DNA from: an uncultured Prevotellaceae bacterium
GTDB taxonomy: Bacteria > Bacteroidota > Bacteroidia > Bacteroidales > Muribaculaceae
Reading direction: 5' to 3'
DNA: 64,000 bases
Assembly (NCBI GenBank): GCA_937898675.1
Contig: CALEJB010000055.1
Location: forward strand, 1-64,000
Both the position numbers and the translations under genes were made by a program. Shown piece by piece: positions 52,270-62,600 of the stretch (position 1 is its first letter; every line of letters starts with the position of its first letter). Under the pieces are notes generated by a model. The model searched no databases, was not told the DNA's origin, and worked only from the letters and a program-made list of their open reading frames with translations.

Positions 52270-53622
52270 TTAGTCCTTGATGTCGCTGGATTTCAGGATT
52301 TTGCGGAAGAATCCCGTGATGAGTGGGACGGCGAGCAGGCACGAGAGCACATCACTCACGGCTTGGCAGATTTCCACGCCATAGAGGCCCAGCCAATGCG
52401 GCAGGATGATGATGAGGGGCATGAAAAAGATGCCGTTGCGCGCTGCGGCCAGGACATTGGCGGGCACGGCATGGCCAGTGGTCTGCAGCGTCATGTTGGC
52501 GGCTGTGATGATTGACGCCAGTGCCATGGTCGCCAACTGCCAGCGCAGTGCAACGGCGCCAATGGGGATGACCTTGGGGTCGTCGCGCAGGAACTGCACC
52601 AGTTCCTCGGCAAAGTACATCGCAGGACCGCACAGCACTGCTACCACAGCCAGGTTGAGCAACACGGTAAAGTAGAAGCCGCGCAGCAGGCGCCTGTACA
52701 GGCCAGCGCCATAGTTGAAGCCGCAGAAGGGCTGGTAGCCCTGCCCGATGCCGATGATGATGGCAAACAGCAGCCATGCCAGGCGGGTGACGATGGACAT
52801 GCCCGCAATAGCTTCGTCGCCATAGGCGCCCGCCGCCACATTGAGCATGAGCGTGGCTATGCTGCCCAGCGCCTGGCGCGTGAGCGACGGCGTGCCGCCG
52901 CGAATGATTTCGCGGTAGTAATGGCGGTCGGTGGAGGTGTGGCGCAGGTGGATGCGGATGCTTGCGCCGCGCCGTGACATCCATATCAGCACGATGAGTC
53001 CAAACAACTGACTGAGCACGGTGCCGATGGCGGTGCCCAGAATGCCCATGTCAAAGGTAAACATGAACAGCGGCACGAGCACCACATTGAGCACGGCACC
53101 CGATATCATGCCGTACATCGCTTCGCTGGCGTTGCCCTGGAAACGCATCTGGTTGTTGATGACCATCGACGCCGTCATGATGGGCGCCCCCAGCAGAATC
53201 ACGCCGATGTACTGCATGGCATAGGGCAGGATGGTGGGCGTGGAGCCCATGAGCAATGCCAGCGGCCTGAGGAATATCAAGCCCAGTACGGTGATGACTA
53301 TGCCGCACACGATGCTTGCCACCAGCGAGGTGGCGGCCATCTGTGTCGCGGCGTCGCGGTTGCGGGCGCCCAGTTGGCGCGACATGTAGGTGCCGGCGCC
53401 CTGGCCAAAGAAGAAACCGATGGCCTGCAGTACCGACATCAGCGGGAACGCTACGCCCACGGCGGCGGTCGCCTGGGTGTTGATGAGGCCCACAAAGTAG
53501 GTGTCCACCAGGTTGTAGATGCTGGTCACCATCATGCTGATGATGGTGGGCACCGCCATGGTGGGGATTACCCGCCTGATGGGAGCGGTGGTCAGGAATG
53601 TATAGTTGTCGGTCTTGCTCAT
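52270..53622 (-). CDS. MATE-family multidrug/metabolite efflux transporter
   Basis: A 450-residue inner-membrane antiporter with about 12 helices in two similar halves. Family landmarks: PTIISMMVTSIYNLVDTYFV in helix 1, FFFGQGAGTYMSRQLGARN, IGVILLGAPIMTASMVINNQ, and in the second half RGGTPSLTRQALGSIATLML and IGIGQGYQPFCGFNYGAGLY. MATE pumps export drugs or metabolites using Na+ or H+; the substrate cannot be inferred. The start ATG 53622 overlaps the upstream esterase stop by 4 bp (ATGA), so the two are translationally coupled. Confidence 0.95.
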   Translation of the reverse strand: MSKTDNYTFLTTAPIRRVIPTMAVPTIISMMVTSIYNLVDTYFVGLINTQATAAVGVAFPLMSVLQAIGFFFGQGAGTYMSRQLGARNRDAATQMAATSLVASIVCGIVITVLGLIFLRPLALLMGSTPTILPYAMQYIGVILLGAPIMTASMVINNQMRFQGNASEAMYGMISGAVLNVVLVPLFMFTFDMGILGTAIGTVLSQLFGLIVLIWMSRRGASIRIHLRHTSTDRHYYREIIRGGTPSLTRQALGSIATLMLNVAAGAYGDEAIAGMSIVTRLAWLLFAIIIGIGQGYQPFCGFNYGAGLYRRLLRGFYFTVLLNLAVVAVLCGPAMYFAEELVQFLRDDPKVIPIGAVALRWQLATMALASIITAANMTLQTTGHAVPANVLAAARNGIFFMPLIIILPHWLGLYGVEICQAVSDVLSCLLAVPLITGFFRKILKSSDIKD

Positions 53623-54323
53623 GACAGTTCCCCTGTGGTTTCCAGCAGCCACTTGATGCCCTTGGCCACGCGCAGGGGCGGATTCTTGAAGTGGTTGCCG
53701 GGGTTGAGTTCAAATTTCACGTTAATGCCGCGCTGGGCATACATCATTGCCAGTCCCTCGGTGCGCTCGCCCACAGTGTGCAGCACGGCGTTGCGCGAGG
53801 TGCTCTCCTTGTCGCCGACCGACATGTACAGGCCTTGTACCGTGGAGGCGAAGGCGCGCTCCTGTGCCCACTCGGTGAGGCGGGGATACCACATCGACCC
53901 CGAGGCCGACAGGATGCGGGTGAACAGCGGCGTCTTGTGGGCGGCATATAGCGCAAACAGGCCTGCCAGCGAATAGCCTGTCAGGCAGCGCCACGCTGGC
54001 GGAGCGTCAAGCATGCGCTCGGCCGAAGGCACGATGTCGCCCGTGAGCAGGTCCAAGAATTCATCGGCTCCGCCCGTGAAACCGTCGTGGCTCGACACCA
54101 CAGTGCCGGCTGGCCACGGCGAGAGTTCGCCGTTCCATTGCAGGCCGCTGATGGTCACCAGGTTAAACGGCGCGCACCCGATGCTGCTGCACGCATTAAG
54201 AATCAGTTCGCCATTTTCGTGATAATCAATAGAATAGACCAACGGAATGCTGCCCTCGTGCATCCTGTAGAGGCACACACGGCGGTCGCCAAACCTGATT
54301 TCTTGGACATATTGCGCTTTCAC
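53619..54323 (-). CDS. Esterase-like alpha/beta hydrolase
   Basis: A 234-residue alpha/beta hydrolase resembling the enterochelin-esterase/IroE family. The nucleophile elbow is GYSLAGLFALYAAHKT (GxSxxG); the catalytic His is probably in NPGNHFKNPP and the acid between the two. I chose GTG 54323 (VKAQYVQEIRF), because a minus-strand TACCTTTG box at 54336-54329 lies only 5 nt before it and no nearer ATG fits; the mRNA would be leaderless. The open frame further upstream is antisense to crcB. It overlaps the MATE gene by 4 bp. A role in siderophore or ester breakdown linked to efflux is only a guess. Confidence 0.8.
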   Translation of the reverse strand: MKAQYVQEIRFGDRRVCLYRMHEGSIPLVYSIDYHENGELILNACSSIGCAPFNLVTISGLQWNGELSPWPAGTVVSSHDGFTGGADEFLDLLTGDIVPSAERMLDAPPAWRCLTGYSLAGLFALYAAHKTPLFTRILSASGSMWYPRLTEWAQERAFASTVQGLYMSVGDKESTSRNAVLHTVGERTEGLAMMYAQRGINVKFELNPGNHFKNPPLRVAKGIKWLLETTGELS

Positions 54324-54328
54324 GGCGA

Positions 54329-54365
54329 CAAAGGTACTAAAAACTCGAATCTTTTTGTACCTTTG
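54329..54365. promoter_or_regulatory. Divergent -7 elements for the esterase and crcB
   Basis: TACCTTTG on the minus strand (54336-54329) and on the plus strand (54358-54365). Each lies 5-6 nt from its gene's start codon, so both transcripts would be leaderless or nearly so. Confidence 0.55.
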
Positions 54366-54371
54366 TGGCCT

Positions 54372-54749
54372 ATGATTAAAGAAATTCTCATTGTCGGAGC
54401 GGGCAGTTTTGTGGGCGGCGGCCTGCGCTATGTGGTCTCGAGGCTGTTGCCCGTGGCCGCCGGGCTGCCTTTGGGCACCATGACCGCGAATGTTGTGGGA
54501 TGCTTCCTCATTGGGCTGCTTTACGGCCTCAAGTGGGACGGCGGCCTGATGACGCCCGCCACGCGGCTGCTGCTCACCACTGGATTTTGCGGCGGCTTCA
54601 CCACATTCTCTACCTTTATCAACGAGACCGGCGTCCTCGTCAAGGACGGCAACATGCTCATGCCTGCGCTTTACATCATTCTGTCGCTCGTGGTGGGCTT
54701 TATCGCCCTGCTGTTGGGCAACTGGCTCGCGCAGGTAATTACTAAATGA
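54372..54749 (+). CDS. crcB: Fluoride ion channel Fluc/CrcB
   Basis: A 125-residue inner-membrane protein with four helices that exports fluoride as a dimer. Family segments: VGAGSFVGGGLRYVVSRL, LPLGTMTANVVGCFLIGLLY (conserved Asn), LLLTTGFCGGFTTFSTFINE (conserved TTFSTF) and the last helix ALYIILSLVVGFIALLLGNW. It overlaps the following CPBP gene by 4 bp (ATGA). No fluoride riboswitch is possible here because the promoter lies only 6 nt before the ATG. Confidence 0.96.
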   Translation: MIKEILIVGAGSFVGGGLRYVVSRLLPVAAGLPLGTMTANVVGCFLIGLLYGLKWDGGLMTPATRLLLTTGFCGGFTTFSTFINETGVLVKDGNMLMPALYIILSLVVGFIALLLGNWLAQVITK

Positions 54750-55567
54750 AGATGGAAACACAGGAAAAACCAAAACTCAAGTTGTGGAAGTGGCTGCTGC
54801 TGTTTGTGGGAGCTTTTCTGTTGGCGACCCTTGGCTACGCGCTGCTGGGTGTTGCCAATAACTTTTCGATATTCGTTGGCATTCAGTTGATTAACATTGT
54901 CGCAGTGGCTGTGGTGCTGTTGCTCTACAAGTGGCTGGTCAAGGTGCTGGAGAAGCACAAGTGCACCGACGTGCCGTTGGGCAAACTGCTGCCGCACGGC
55001 GGATTGGGCCTTGTGATAGGCTTCATGGCCATGGCCATTGCGGTGAGCGCCATTGCCGCGCTGGGCTGTGCCGGCATTGCGTGGCACGGTTCATCGTTCT
55101 CGCAGCAGTGTGAAGCGCTGATGCTGTTCATGGCGGTGGCCGTGGGCGAGGAGATGATGTTTCGCGGCGTGATGTTTCGCATGATAGACGAGCGGTGGGG
55201 CATGTGGCCGGCGCTCATCGTGTCGTCGCTGTTGTTTGGGCTGGTGCACATCACCAACGCCAATGCCACCTGGTGGGCTGCGCTGGCCATCGCCATCGAG
55301 GCAGGGCTGATGCTGGGCATCGCCTACAAGTGGTCAGGGACGCTGTGGCTGCCCATCGGCATCCACTGGGCGTGGAACTATACCCAGGGCAATGTCTTTG
55401 GCCTTGCTGTGTCGGGGCTGGACTCGGGCCACCACATCCTCACCACCACCGTGAGCGGTCCCGACATGATTACCGGCGGCGCCTTTGGCCCCGAGGCATC
55501 GCTCGTTTGCACCTTCCTGGGCCTGTTTATCGCCCTCGTCATGCTGTGCAACAGGGCGAAGTCCTGA
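54746..55567 (+). CDS. CPBP-family intramembrane glutamic endopeptidase
   Basis: A 273-residue membrane protein with about eight helices. The CPBP (Abi/CAAX-protease-like) catalytic residues are seen: EE and R in AVGEEMMFRGVMFRMIDERW, His in LFGLVHITNANAT, and the third motif LPIGIHWAWNYTQGNVFG. These proteases cleave membrane proteins; some have a bacteriocin-immunity role, others act in signal or lipoprotein processing. It is translationally coupled to crcB and ends at the 55600 hairpin. A functional link with fluoride export is not evident. Confidence 0.92.
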   Translation: MKMETQEKPKLKLWKWLLLFVGAFLLATLGYALLGVANNFSIFVGIQLINIVAVAVVLLLYKWLVKVLEKHKCTDVPLGKLLPHGGLGLVIGFMAMAIAVSAIAALGCAGIAWHGSSFSQQCEALMLFMAVAVGEEMMFRGVMFRMIDERWGMWPALIVSSLLFGLVHITNANATWWAALAIAIEAGLMLGIAYKWSGTLWLPIGIHWAWNYTQGNVFGLAVSGLDSGHHILTTTVSGPDMITGGAFGPEASLVCTFLGLFIALVMLCNRAKS

Positions 55568-55599
55568 TACTATAATCTTGACAATCATATTCAAAACAA

Positions 55600-55635
55600 C
55601 GGCGGCCAAGATGACTCACAGTCCCTTGGCCGCCG
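55600..55635. terminator. Bidirectional hairpin between convergent genes
   Basis: Arms 55600-55610 and 55625-55635 pair perfectly (11 bp, GC-rich, 14-nt loop) between the CPBP gene and the convergent Na/Pi transporter gene. Confidence 0.7.
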
Positions 55636-55663
55636 CGCTGTAATGCAGGCTATATTTGGCGGT

Positions 55664-57478
55664 TTATTCCTTCTCGGGATTGAGTTCGCCGTGGGCAAAT
55701 GGGCTGTCGGGTGTTGCTGTCAGCCTCATCATGTCCTCGGTGCTGTCGATGACATTGACGATGAAGTCTCCCAGTTTCTCGGCCTCGCACACGATGTCCA
55801 TATAGAAGATGCCCGCCTTGTAGGAGTACTTCTTTTGGTTGATGTTTTCGATGTTCTCGGTGCGGCACTGGTTGCGGAAGTTGTTGATTTCGCGCTCCTT
55901 GTTGTAGTTGCGAATCAAGTCGGCTGGGGTGACATTGTCCAGGTCGGCGAGCACAGCAAGCATGTTGGTCATTGCCTCGCTCACGAGTTTGAGCATCTCG
56001 TCGATGTTGGCGTAGTTGTACTCGTTGAAGTGGGCGTCGGCCTCTTCCTTGCGCACGAGCGCCTTGGCCACGTTGTTGCAGCTGTCGGCGATGCTCTCAA
56101 GTTCGCTGATGATGCTCAACAGGTTGGCCACGCGGCCCTTGGCCTTACTGCTCAGTCGGCCGTCAAGCACCTTGTTCAGGTAGCTGCCAATCTCAAACTC
56201 CATGCGGTCGCTGATGTCCTCATATTTCTCGATGCGGGAGTATAGTTTGTTGAACTCTACGGTGCCAGTCTTGGTGTGCACCAGTGTCTTGACCATGCCC
56301 AGCATGCGCTCGATGCGCTCGGCCATCAATACGATTTCGTGCTCGGCCTGGGCGATATTCAACTCGCTGGCGCTTAACAGACCGCCCGAGATGTACTTGA
56401 GCTGGAACTCCTCGTCGGTCTTTTTCTTGGACTTGAGCATGCGGTCAAGAATCTTGGTATAGAGTTTGGTAAACCATATCATGATGAGCAGGTTGCACAC
56501 CTTGTAAATCGTGTGGAACATCGACATGCCAATGGACATTGCCACCTGCTCGCTGGCAAATTCGCCCGCGTTGAGCTGAATGCCGCTCTTCACGTTTGCA
56601 TATAGTGCGGTGGGGTCGCCGGTGCCCATGAGATCCTTGACCACCCAAACCACCATTGATGTAAACGGGATAAACACGACCAGCATCCACACGGTGCCAA
56701 AGACTGTGAACAGCGTGTGGCCCACGGCGGCTTTCTTGGCCTCGATATTGCCGCCCAGCGATGCCAGCAGGGGTGTGATGGTGGTGCCGATGCTGGCGCC
56801 CAGCACCATGGCGCATGCGATGTCAAACGACACCCAGCCCTTGGTCGCCATCACCAGCACAATGGCAAATGTGGCTGCGCTGGACTGGATAATCATGGTC
56901 ACGGCGCATCCGATGATGGTGAAAATCAGGATGGACCAGAAGCCCATCGATGTGTATTGCTGCAGCGACGCAAAGATTTCGGGCGACTTGGACAGGTCGG
57001 GCACAAAGGTGCTGATGGCGTCCAGGCCCATGAACAGGAACACAAAACCGATGATGAGTTCGCCGATGTTCCTGTACTTGTTGCTCTTCACAAACAGCAT
57101 AGGCACCGAGATGGCCAGCAGGGGGAACAACAGCACCGTCATGTCGACCTTGAAGCCAAAGATGGCGACAATCCAGTCGGTGAAAGTGGTGCCCAATGCG
57201 GCGCCAAAACTCACGGCCAGCGACTGCTCAAGGGGCATCAGGCCAGCGTTGACAAAGCTCACTACCATCGACACCGAGGCCGATGAACTCTGAATCAGAG
57301 CGGTGATAACGATACCGGTGATAACACCCAGGAAACGATTCTTGGTCATCCAGGCAAGAATCGAACGAAGTCGGTTTCCGGCAGCTTTTTGCAAGCCTTC
57401 GCTCATCACCTTCATTCCATAGAGGAACAAGCACACGGCGCCAAGCAGGGCCAAAAAATCTACAAAGGAATAATCCAT
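55664..57478 (-). CDS. Na/Pi-cotransporter-family protein with PhoU-like C-terminal domain
   Basis: A 604-residue inner-membrane protein of the NptA/YjbB type. The two inverted Na/Pi repeats carry the QSSS motifs ITALIQSSSASVSMVVSF (about 60-77) and VTMIIQSSAATFAIVLV. Membrane helices fill residues 1-360; a soluble helical PhoU-like domain follows (about 370-600; KYEDISDRMEFEIGSYLNKV, LLSIISELESIADSCNNVAK). Such proteins move phosphate, or export it. I chose ATG 57478 (MDYSFVDFLALLGAV); an in-frame ATG at 57520 would add 14 residues. tRNA-Asn lies 144 bp upstream on the same strand. Confidence 0.93.
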   Translation of the reverse strand: MDYSFVDFLALLGAVCLFLYGMKVMSEGLQKAAGNRLRSILAWMTKNRFLGVITGIVITALIQSSSASVSMVVSFVNAGLMPLEQSLAVSFGAALGTTFTDWIVAIFGFKVDMTVLLFPLLAISVPMLFVKSNKYRNIGELIIGFVFLFMGLDAISTFVPDLSKSPEIFASLQQYTSMGFWSILIFTIIGCAVTMIIQSSAATFAIVLVMATKGWVSFDIACAMVLGASIGTTITPLLASLGGNIEAKKAAVGHTLFTVFGTVWMLVVFIPFTSMVVWVVKDLMGTGDPTALYANVKSGIQLNAGEFASEQVAMSIGMSMFHTIYKVCNLLIMIWFTKLYTKILDRMLKSKKKTDEEFQLKYISGGLLSASELNIAQAEHEIVLMAERIERMLGMVKTLVHTKTGTVEFNKLYSRIEKYEDISDRMEFEIGSYLNKVLDGRLSSKAKGRVANLLSIISELESIADSCNNVAKALVRKEEADAHFNEYNYANIDEMLKLVSEAMTNMLAVLADLDNVTPADLIRNYNKEREINNFRNQCRTENIENINQKKYSYKAGIFYMDIVCEAEKLGDFIVNVIDSTEDMMRLTATPDSPFAHGELNPEKE

Positions 57479-57621
57479 TGATGAAGTGGAATTTATTGAT
57501 ACGCGTTGAAAATCGCTCACAAAATTAGAACAATTATCGCAGATATCACACAGTTTGCCTCTGTTTTTTCATAGCGCAGACCAAAAACAAAAAAGAGGCC
57601 GCTCTCGCAGTCTCTCTTTTG

Positions 57622-57695
57622 CGCTTCTTCTTGGACTTGAACCAAGGACCCCCTGATTAACAGTCAGATGCTCTAACCAACTGAGCTAAAGAAGC
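57622..57695 (-). tRNA. tRNA-Asn (anticodon GTT)
   Basis: Folds as a complete cloverleaf on the minus strand: acceptor GCTTCTT with AAGAAGC, D arm GCTC/GAGC with AGTTGGTTA loop, anticodon stem TCTGA/TCAGG-type with loop CTGTTAA (GTT), variable GGGTC, T arm CTTGG/CCAAG with TTCAAGT loop. The discriminator is G, as for tRNA-Asn. CCA is not encoded; GCAAA follows directly. Confidence 0.96.
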
Positions 57696-57881
57696 GTTTT
57701 CAGCACCATGCGGCAGACCCCTGCCGAAAAATGCGGTGCAAAGATAGTACCAATATTTGAACTGTGCAATGATTTTCCTAAAAAACTTGATTTTTTTGCT
57801 TTTCATGGTGATTTTTTTGTCCTTAACAAAGGGATTATTTCGGGGAATAGTCGTAATTTCGCAGTGCCAAATCAACCGAAC

Positions 57882-59627
57882 ATGAAAAAGTCGTTCAAAT
57901 ACCTCATCTGGTGCTGTGTGGCATGCTGCCTTGCGGCACCCGCGGCACTTGCCGACGATGACGCAGTAGTCAATGATGATGCCGCTGTGGCACGCAGTAT
58001 CGAAATCTTCAACAGCCTGTACAGGGAGCTGAACACCTATTATGTGGACAGCATCAACCCGCAACAGACCATCGAAAATGCCATTAACGCGATGCTTGAC
58101 AGCATCGACCCTTATACTGAGTATATCCCCAATAGCGATACCGAGGAGTTCATAACGATGAACACCGGCGAGTATGGCGGCATCGGCAGCTACATCATGG
58201 AGCGCATGGTGGACAGCGTGCGCTATGTCTTTATCAGCGGCCCATACGAGGGCAGCCCAGCGGCTAAGGCAGGCTTGCGCACCGGCGACCGCATCGTCAT
58301 GATTGACAACGACAGCACCGTGGGCTGGACCAATGAGCAGGTGAGCAACCGGCTCAGGGGACAGGCCAACACTTACCTGACCGTGAAGGTCGTCCGCCCC
58401 CTTGATGAGGACAGCGTCAAGACTTTCAGAATCAAGCGCGAGACCATCAATGTCAATCCCGTGGCCTATTATGGTGTGACCCGCGGCAATATCGGTTACA
58501 TCTACCTGAACACATTCAACGAGAAGTCGGCCCAACAAGTGCGTGACGCCGTGGTGGAGCTGAAAAAGAATGCCGCTGTAAAAAATATCGTGCTTGACCT
58601 GCGTGGCAATGGCGGAGGCATCGTCGAGAGCGCCGTCCAGATTGTGGGCTGCTTCGTCCCCAAGGGCACCGAGGTGCTCGTGATGCGTGGCCGCGAGAAG
58701 TCCAGCGAGCGTACCTACAAAACCACCGTCGAACCCATTGACACCAAGATACCCTTGGCTGTGCTCATCGACGGCGGCTCGGCATCGGCCAGCGAAATCA
58801 CCGCTGGCGCCTTGCAGGACCTGGACCGTGCGGTTATCATCGGCCAGCGTTCCTTTGGCAAGGGTCTGGTGCAGACCACTCGGGAACTGCCCTATGACGG
58901 CATGCTCAAGGTCACCATCGCCAAATATTACATCCCCAGCGGCCGTCTCATTCAGGAGGTGGACTATGCCCGCCGCAATGCCGACGGCAGTTATCAGAAG
59001 ACGACTACCGACAGCACTGCGCGCGTGTTTGACACCGCCCACGGCCGCAAGGTGCTTGAGGGTGGTGGCATCATGCCCGACATCAAGGTCGAAGTACCCG
59101 AATCCAAACTCATCTGCTATAACATCATTCGCGATCATTGGGACTTTGACTTTGCCACCAAGTATGTCGCCGAGCATCCCACCATTGCCAGCCCTGCGGA
59201 GTTTGAAATTACCGATAGCATTTTCAATGATTTCAAGGCATTTATTGACCCTGCCAAGTTTGACTATGACCAGGTGTTTGTGCAATATCTCGACGCTTTG
59301 CGCAAGGTTACCGAGATTGAGGGCTATATGAACGACTCGACCAAGGCCGAGTTTGACCGCTTGGGCGCAATGCTCAAGCATGATTTGGACCACGACCTGG
59401 ACCTGAACCGTGCAGACATTTCGCGTTTGCTCTCATCCGAAATCGTGGACCGCTACTATTACACCCGCGGCCAGATTGAGAATAATATCAAGGTTGACGA
59501 ATGCCTTGATGCTGCCCGTGACATGTTTGACAAGTCTGGCGAGTACAGCCGCATTCTCAACCTCAAGGCCAAGAAGAACAAAATCAGCGCCCGCAGTAGG
59601 ACCAAGCGTTCCACTGCCAAGAAATGA
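57882..59627 (+). CDS. S41-family C-terminal-processing-type peptidase
   Basis: A 581-residue exported serine protease (signal peptide MKKSFKYLIWCCVACCLAAP, cleaved near ALADD). A PDZ domain (about 85-175; GSPAAKAGLRTGDRIVMIDN) precedes the protease domain: LDLRGNGGGIVESAVQIVG, IDGGSASASEITAGAL (catalytic Ser) and GQRSFGKGLVQTTRELPYDG (catalytic Lys, four residues after Ser-Phe-Gly). The C-terminal helical region (about 400-560) and a basic tail follow. Such CtpA-like proteases degrade or trim periplasmic proteins. The open frame continues upstream to 57708, but ATG 57882 gives the signal peptide. mfd starts 9 bp downstream. Confidence 0.94.
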   Translation: MKKSFKYLIWCCVACCLAAPAALADDDAVVNDDAAVARSIEIFNSLYRELNTYYVDSINPQQTIENAINAMLDSIDPYTEYIPNSDTEEFITMNTGEYGGIGSYIMERMVDSVRYVFISGPYEGSPAAKAGLRTGDRIVMIDNDSTVGWTNEQVSNRLRGQANTYLTVKVVRPLDEDSVKTFRIKRETINVNPVAYYGVTRGNIGYIYLNTFNEKSAQQVRDAVVELKKNAAVKNIVLDLRGNGGGIVESAVQIVGCFVPKGTEVLVMRGREKSSERTYKTTVEPIDTKIPLAVLIDGGSASASEITAGALQDLDRAVIIGQRSFGKGLVQTTRELPYDGMLKVTIAKYYIPSGRLIQEVDYARRNADGSYQKTTTDSTARVFDTAHGRKVLEGGGIMPDIKVEVPESKLICYNIIRDHWDFDFATKYVAEHPTIASPAEFEITDSIFNDFKAFIDPAKFDYDQVFVQYLDALRKVTEIEGYMNDSTKAEFDRLGAMLKHDLDHDLDLNRADISRLLSSEIVDRYYYTRGQIENNIKVDECLDAARDMFDKSGEYSRILNLKAKKNKISARSRTKRSTAKK

Positions 59628-59636
59628 CCCGGTCAC

Positions 59637-62600
59637 ATGGAGCTCAAGCAACTGTGTGAACTGTTTGGCGGCAAGGCCCGCCAGTCGGCGCTCGAGCAAC
59701 TGCTGTCGTCGGGCAGCGACGCAGTGATTGACGGGCTGGCAGGCTCCAGTGCGTCGATGCTGTTCTCGTTGCTCCCTCGCTGCGGCTGCCCTTACCTCAT
59801 TGTCGCTGGCGACCTTGACGAGGCGGGCTATATCTACAATGACCTGTGCCAACTGGCCAGCGACAAGCAAGTGCTCATTTTCCCGTCGGGTTACAAGCGC
59901 GACATCAAGTATGGCCAGACCGATGCTCCCAACGAAATCCTGCGTACCGAGGTGCTGAACCGATGGTACGATGACGGCAGGGTGCAGTGGGTGGTCACCT
60001 ATCCCGAGGCGCTCGCCGAGCGTGTGCGCCGCCGCGAGGAGGTTCAGGCCAACACCGTGACACTGCGTGCTGGCGGCACTGCCGACCTGAGTGAGGTGGC
60101 CGAGCGTCTGCGGCAGTTGGGCTTCACGGGCACCGACTATGTCTATGAGCCGGGCCAGTACAGCGTGCGCGGTTCCATCCTCGATGTTTTTTCCTACAGC
60201 AATGAGCTGCCCTATCGAATCGACTTTTGGGGCGACGACATCGACAGCATCCGCTCGTTCAATGTCGAGACCCAGTTGAGCGCAGAGCAGCTGGAGCAGG
60301 TGAGCATCCTCAATGCCGCTCCTTCGGGCGGCGGCCGTGGCGACAATGTGTCGCTGCTCGACTATGTGGGCGACGATACCGTGGTGCTGTGTCGCAATTT
60401 CGAGTGGCTGCAGCGACGCGTGGACGAGGTGACTGCCGAGGCGATGTCCAGCAGTGCGCTCATCGCCGACGAGGGTGACACCGATGCCACCAGCAAGCTC
60501 GTTGATGCCGAACGGTTTGCTCGCCGCTTATTAACCCTGCGCCGCATCACTGTGGCCAACGGAGAGGCTGCCGTGCCAGGCACCAAGCGCTTGACGCTGC
60601 ACTGCAAGCCACAGGGCATCTACCACAAGAACTTTGACCTTATCGGGGAGTCGTTCACCGACTTCATTGCCCGCGGTTACCGCCTAATTATATTGAGTGA
60701 CAGCGGCAAGCAGATTGAGCGCTTGCGCTCCATCTTTGCCGACCGCGGCGACGACATCTCCTTCGAGCCCGTGCTGCGCACGTTGCATGAGGGCTTTGTG
60801 GACGAGGACCTCAAGTTGTGCGTCTTCACCGACCACCAGATATTTGACCGCTACCATAAGTACAACCTCAAGAGCGAACGTGCCCGCTCGGGCAAGTTGG
60901 CGCTTTCGCTCAAGGAACTCAACCAGATTGAGAAGGGCGACTACATCGTCCATGAGGACCTGGGCGTGGGCCGCTTTGGCGGGCTGCTGCGCATGAACAT
61001 GAACGGCGCCGTGCAGGAGATGATAAAACTTATCTACCTCAACGGCGACGAGGCCTATGTGTCCATCCACTCGCTGCACAAGCTTTCCAAGTATCGCAGC
61101 AAGGAGGGCGACGCGCCGCGGCTGACGCGGCTGGGCAGCAACACGTGGGCGCGCATCAAGGAGCGCACCAAGTCGCGCCTCAAGGACATTGCCCGCGAAC
61201 TGATTGCCCTGTATGCCGCGCGGTGTGAGCAGAAAGGGTTTGCCTACAGCCCCGACGGCTACATGCAGCAGGAGCTGGAGGCGTCATTCATCTTCGAGGA
61301 TACGCCCGACCAGTATAAGGCATCACAGGCCGTCAAGGCCGATATGGAAAGCGACAAGCCCATGGATCGCCTGGTGTGCGGCGATGTGGGATTCGGCAAG
61401 ACCGAGGTGGCGGTGCGCGCCGCTTTCAAAGCCGCGGTTGATGGCAAGCAGACCGCCGTGCTCGTGCCCACCACGCTCCTGGCGTTCCAGCACTACCGCA
61501 CCTTCAGCGAGCGCTTGAAGGATTTCCCCGTGCGTGTGGATTACCTGAGTCGCGCCCGCAAGCCCAAGGAGGTGAAGCAAGTGCTTGCCGACCTCAAGGA
61601 GGGCAAAATTGACATCATCATCGGCACCCACAAACTCATCGGCAAGACAGTGCAGTTCAAGGACTTGGGCCTGCTCGTCGTTGATGAGGAGCAAAAGTTC
61701 GGTGTCGCCGTCAAGGACAAGCTCAAGCAACTGAAACTCAATGTCGATACGCTGACGATGAGCGCCACGCCCATCCCCCGCACCCTGCAGTTCTCCCTCA
61801 TGGGTGCCCGTGACCTGAGCACCATCGCCACGCCGCCTGCCAACCGCTATCCTGTCCTCACCACCGTGGGCACTCTCAACGACGAGATTGTGGCCGAGGC
61901 CATCAACTTTGAGCTCTCGCGCAACGGCCAGGTTTTCTTTGTTAACAACCGCATCGAGCAACTGGAGCAGTTGGAAAACATGATACGCCGCGTGGTGCCC
62001 GATGCCCGCGTGGCAGTGGGCCACGGCCAGATGCCGCCCGAGAAACTGGAGCAGACTATCATCGACTTCGGGAACCACGACTACGATGTGTTGTTGTCCA
62101 CGACCATCATCGAGAACGGCATCGACATGCCCAATGTCAACACCATCATTATCAACAACGCCGACCGCTATGGCTTGAGTGATCTGCACCAGTTGCGCGG
62201 CCGTGTGGGGCGCAGCAGCCGCAAGGCTTTTTGCTATCTGCTGGTGCCGCAAGGCAAACCACTGAACACCGATGCGCGCCGCCGCCTGCATGCCATCGAG
62301 AGCTTCAGCGACCTGGGCTCGGGCATACACATCGCCATGCAAGACCTCGACATCCGCGGTGCCGGCAACCTGTTGGGCGCCGAGCAGAGCGGTTTCATTG
62401 CCGATTTGGGCTATGAAACCTATCAGCGCGTACTCAAGGAGGCGGTCACCGAATTGCGCACCGAGGAGTTTGCCGACACCTTCACGCCCGACAGCGACGG
62501 TAGCGGCATCGGCGATGCCGAGCAGTTTGTCACCGACTGCGTTGTCGATACCGACCTCGAACTGATGTTTCCCGCCAGTTATGTGCCGCAGGAAAACGAG

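Noticed and set aside
54372..54749. Fluoride riboswitch before crcB
   Set aside because: The promoter element ends 6 nt before the ATG, leaving no room for an aptamer.
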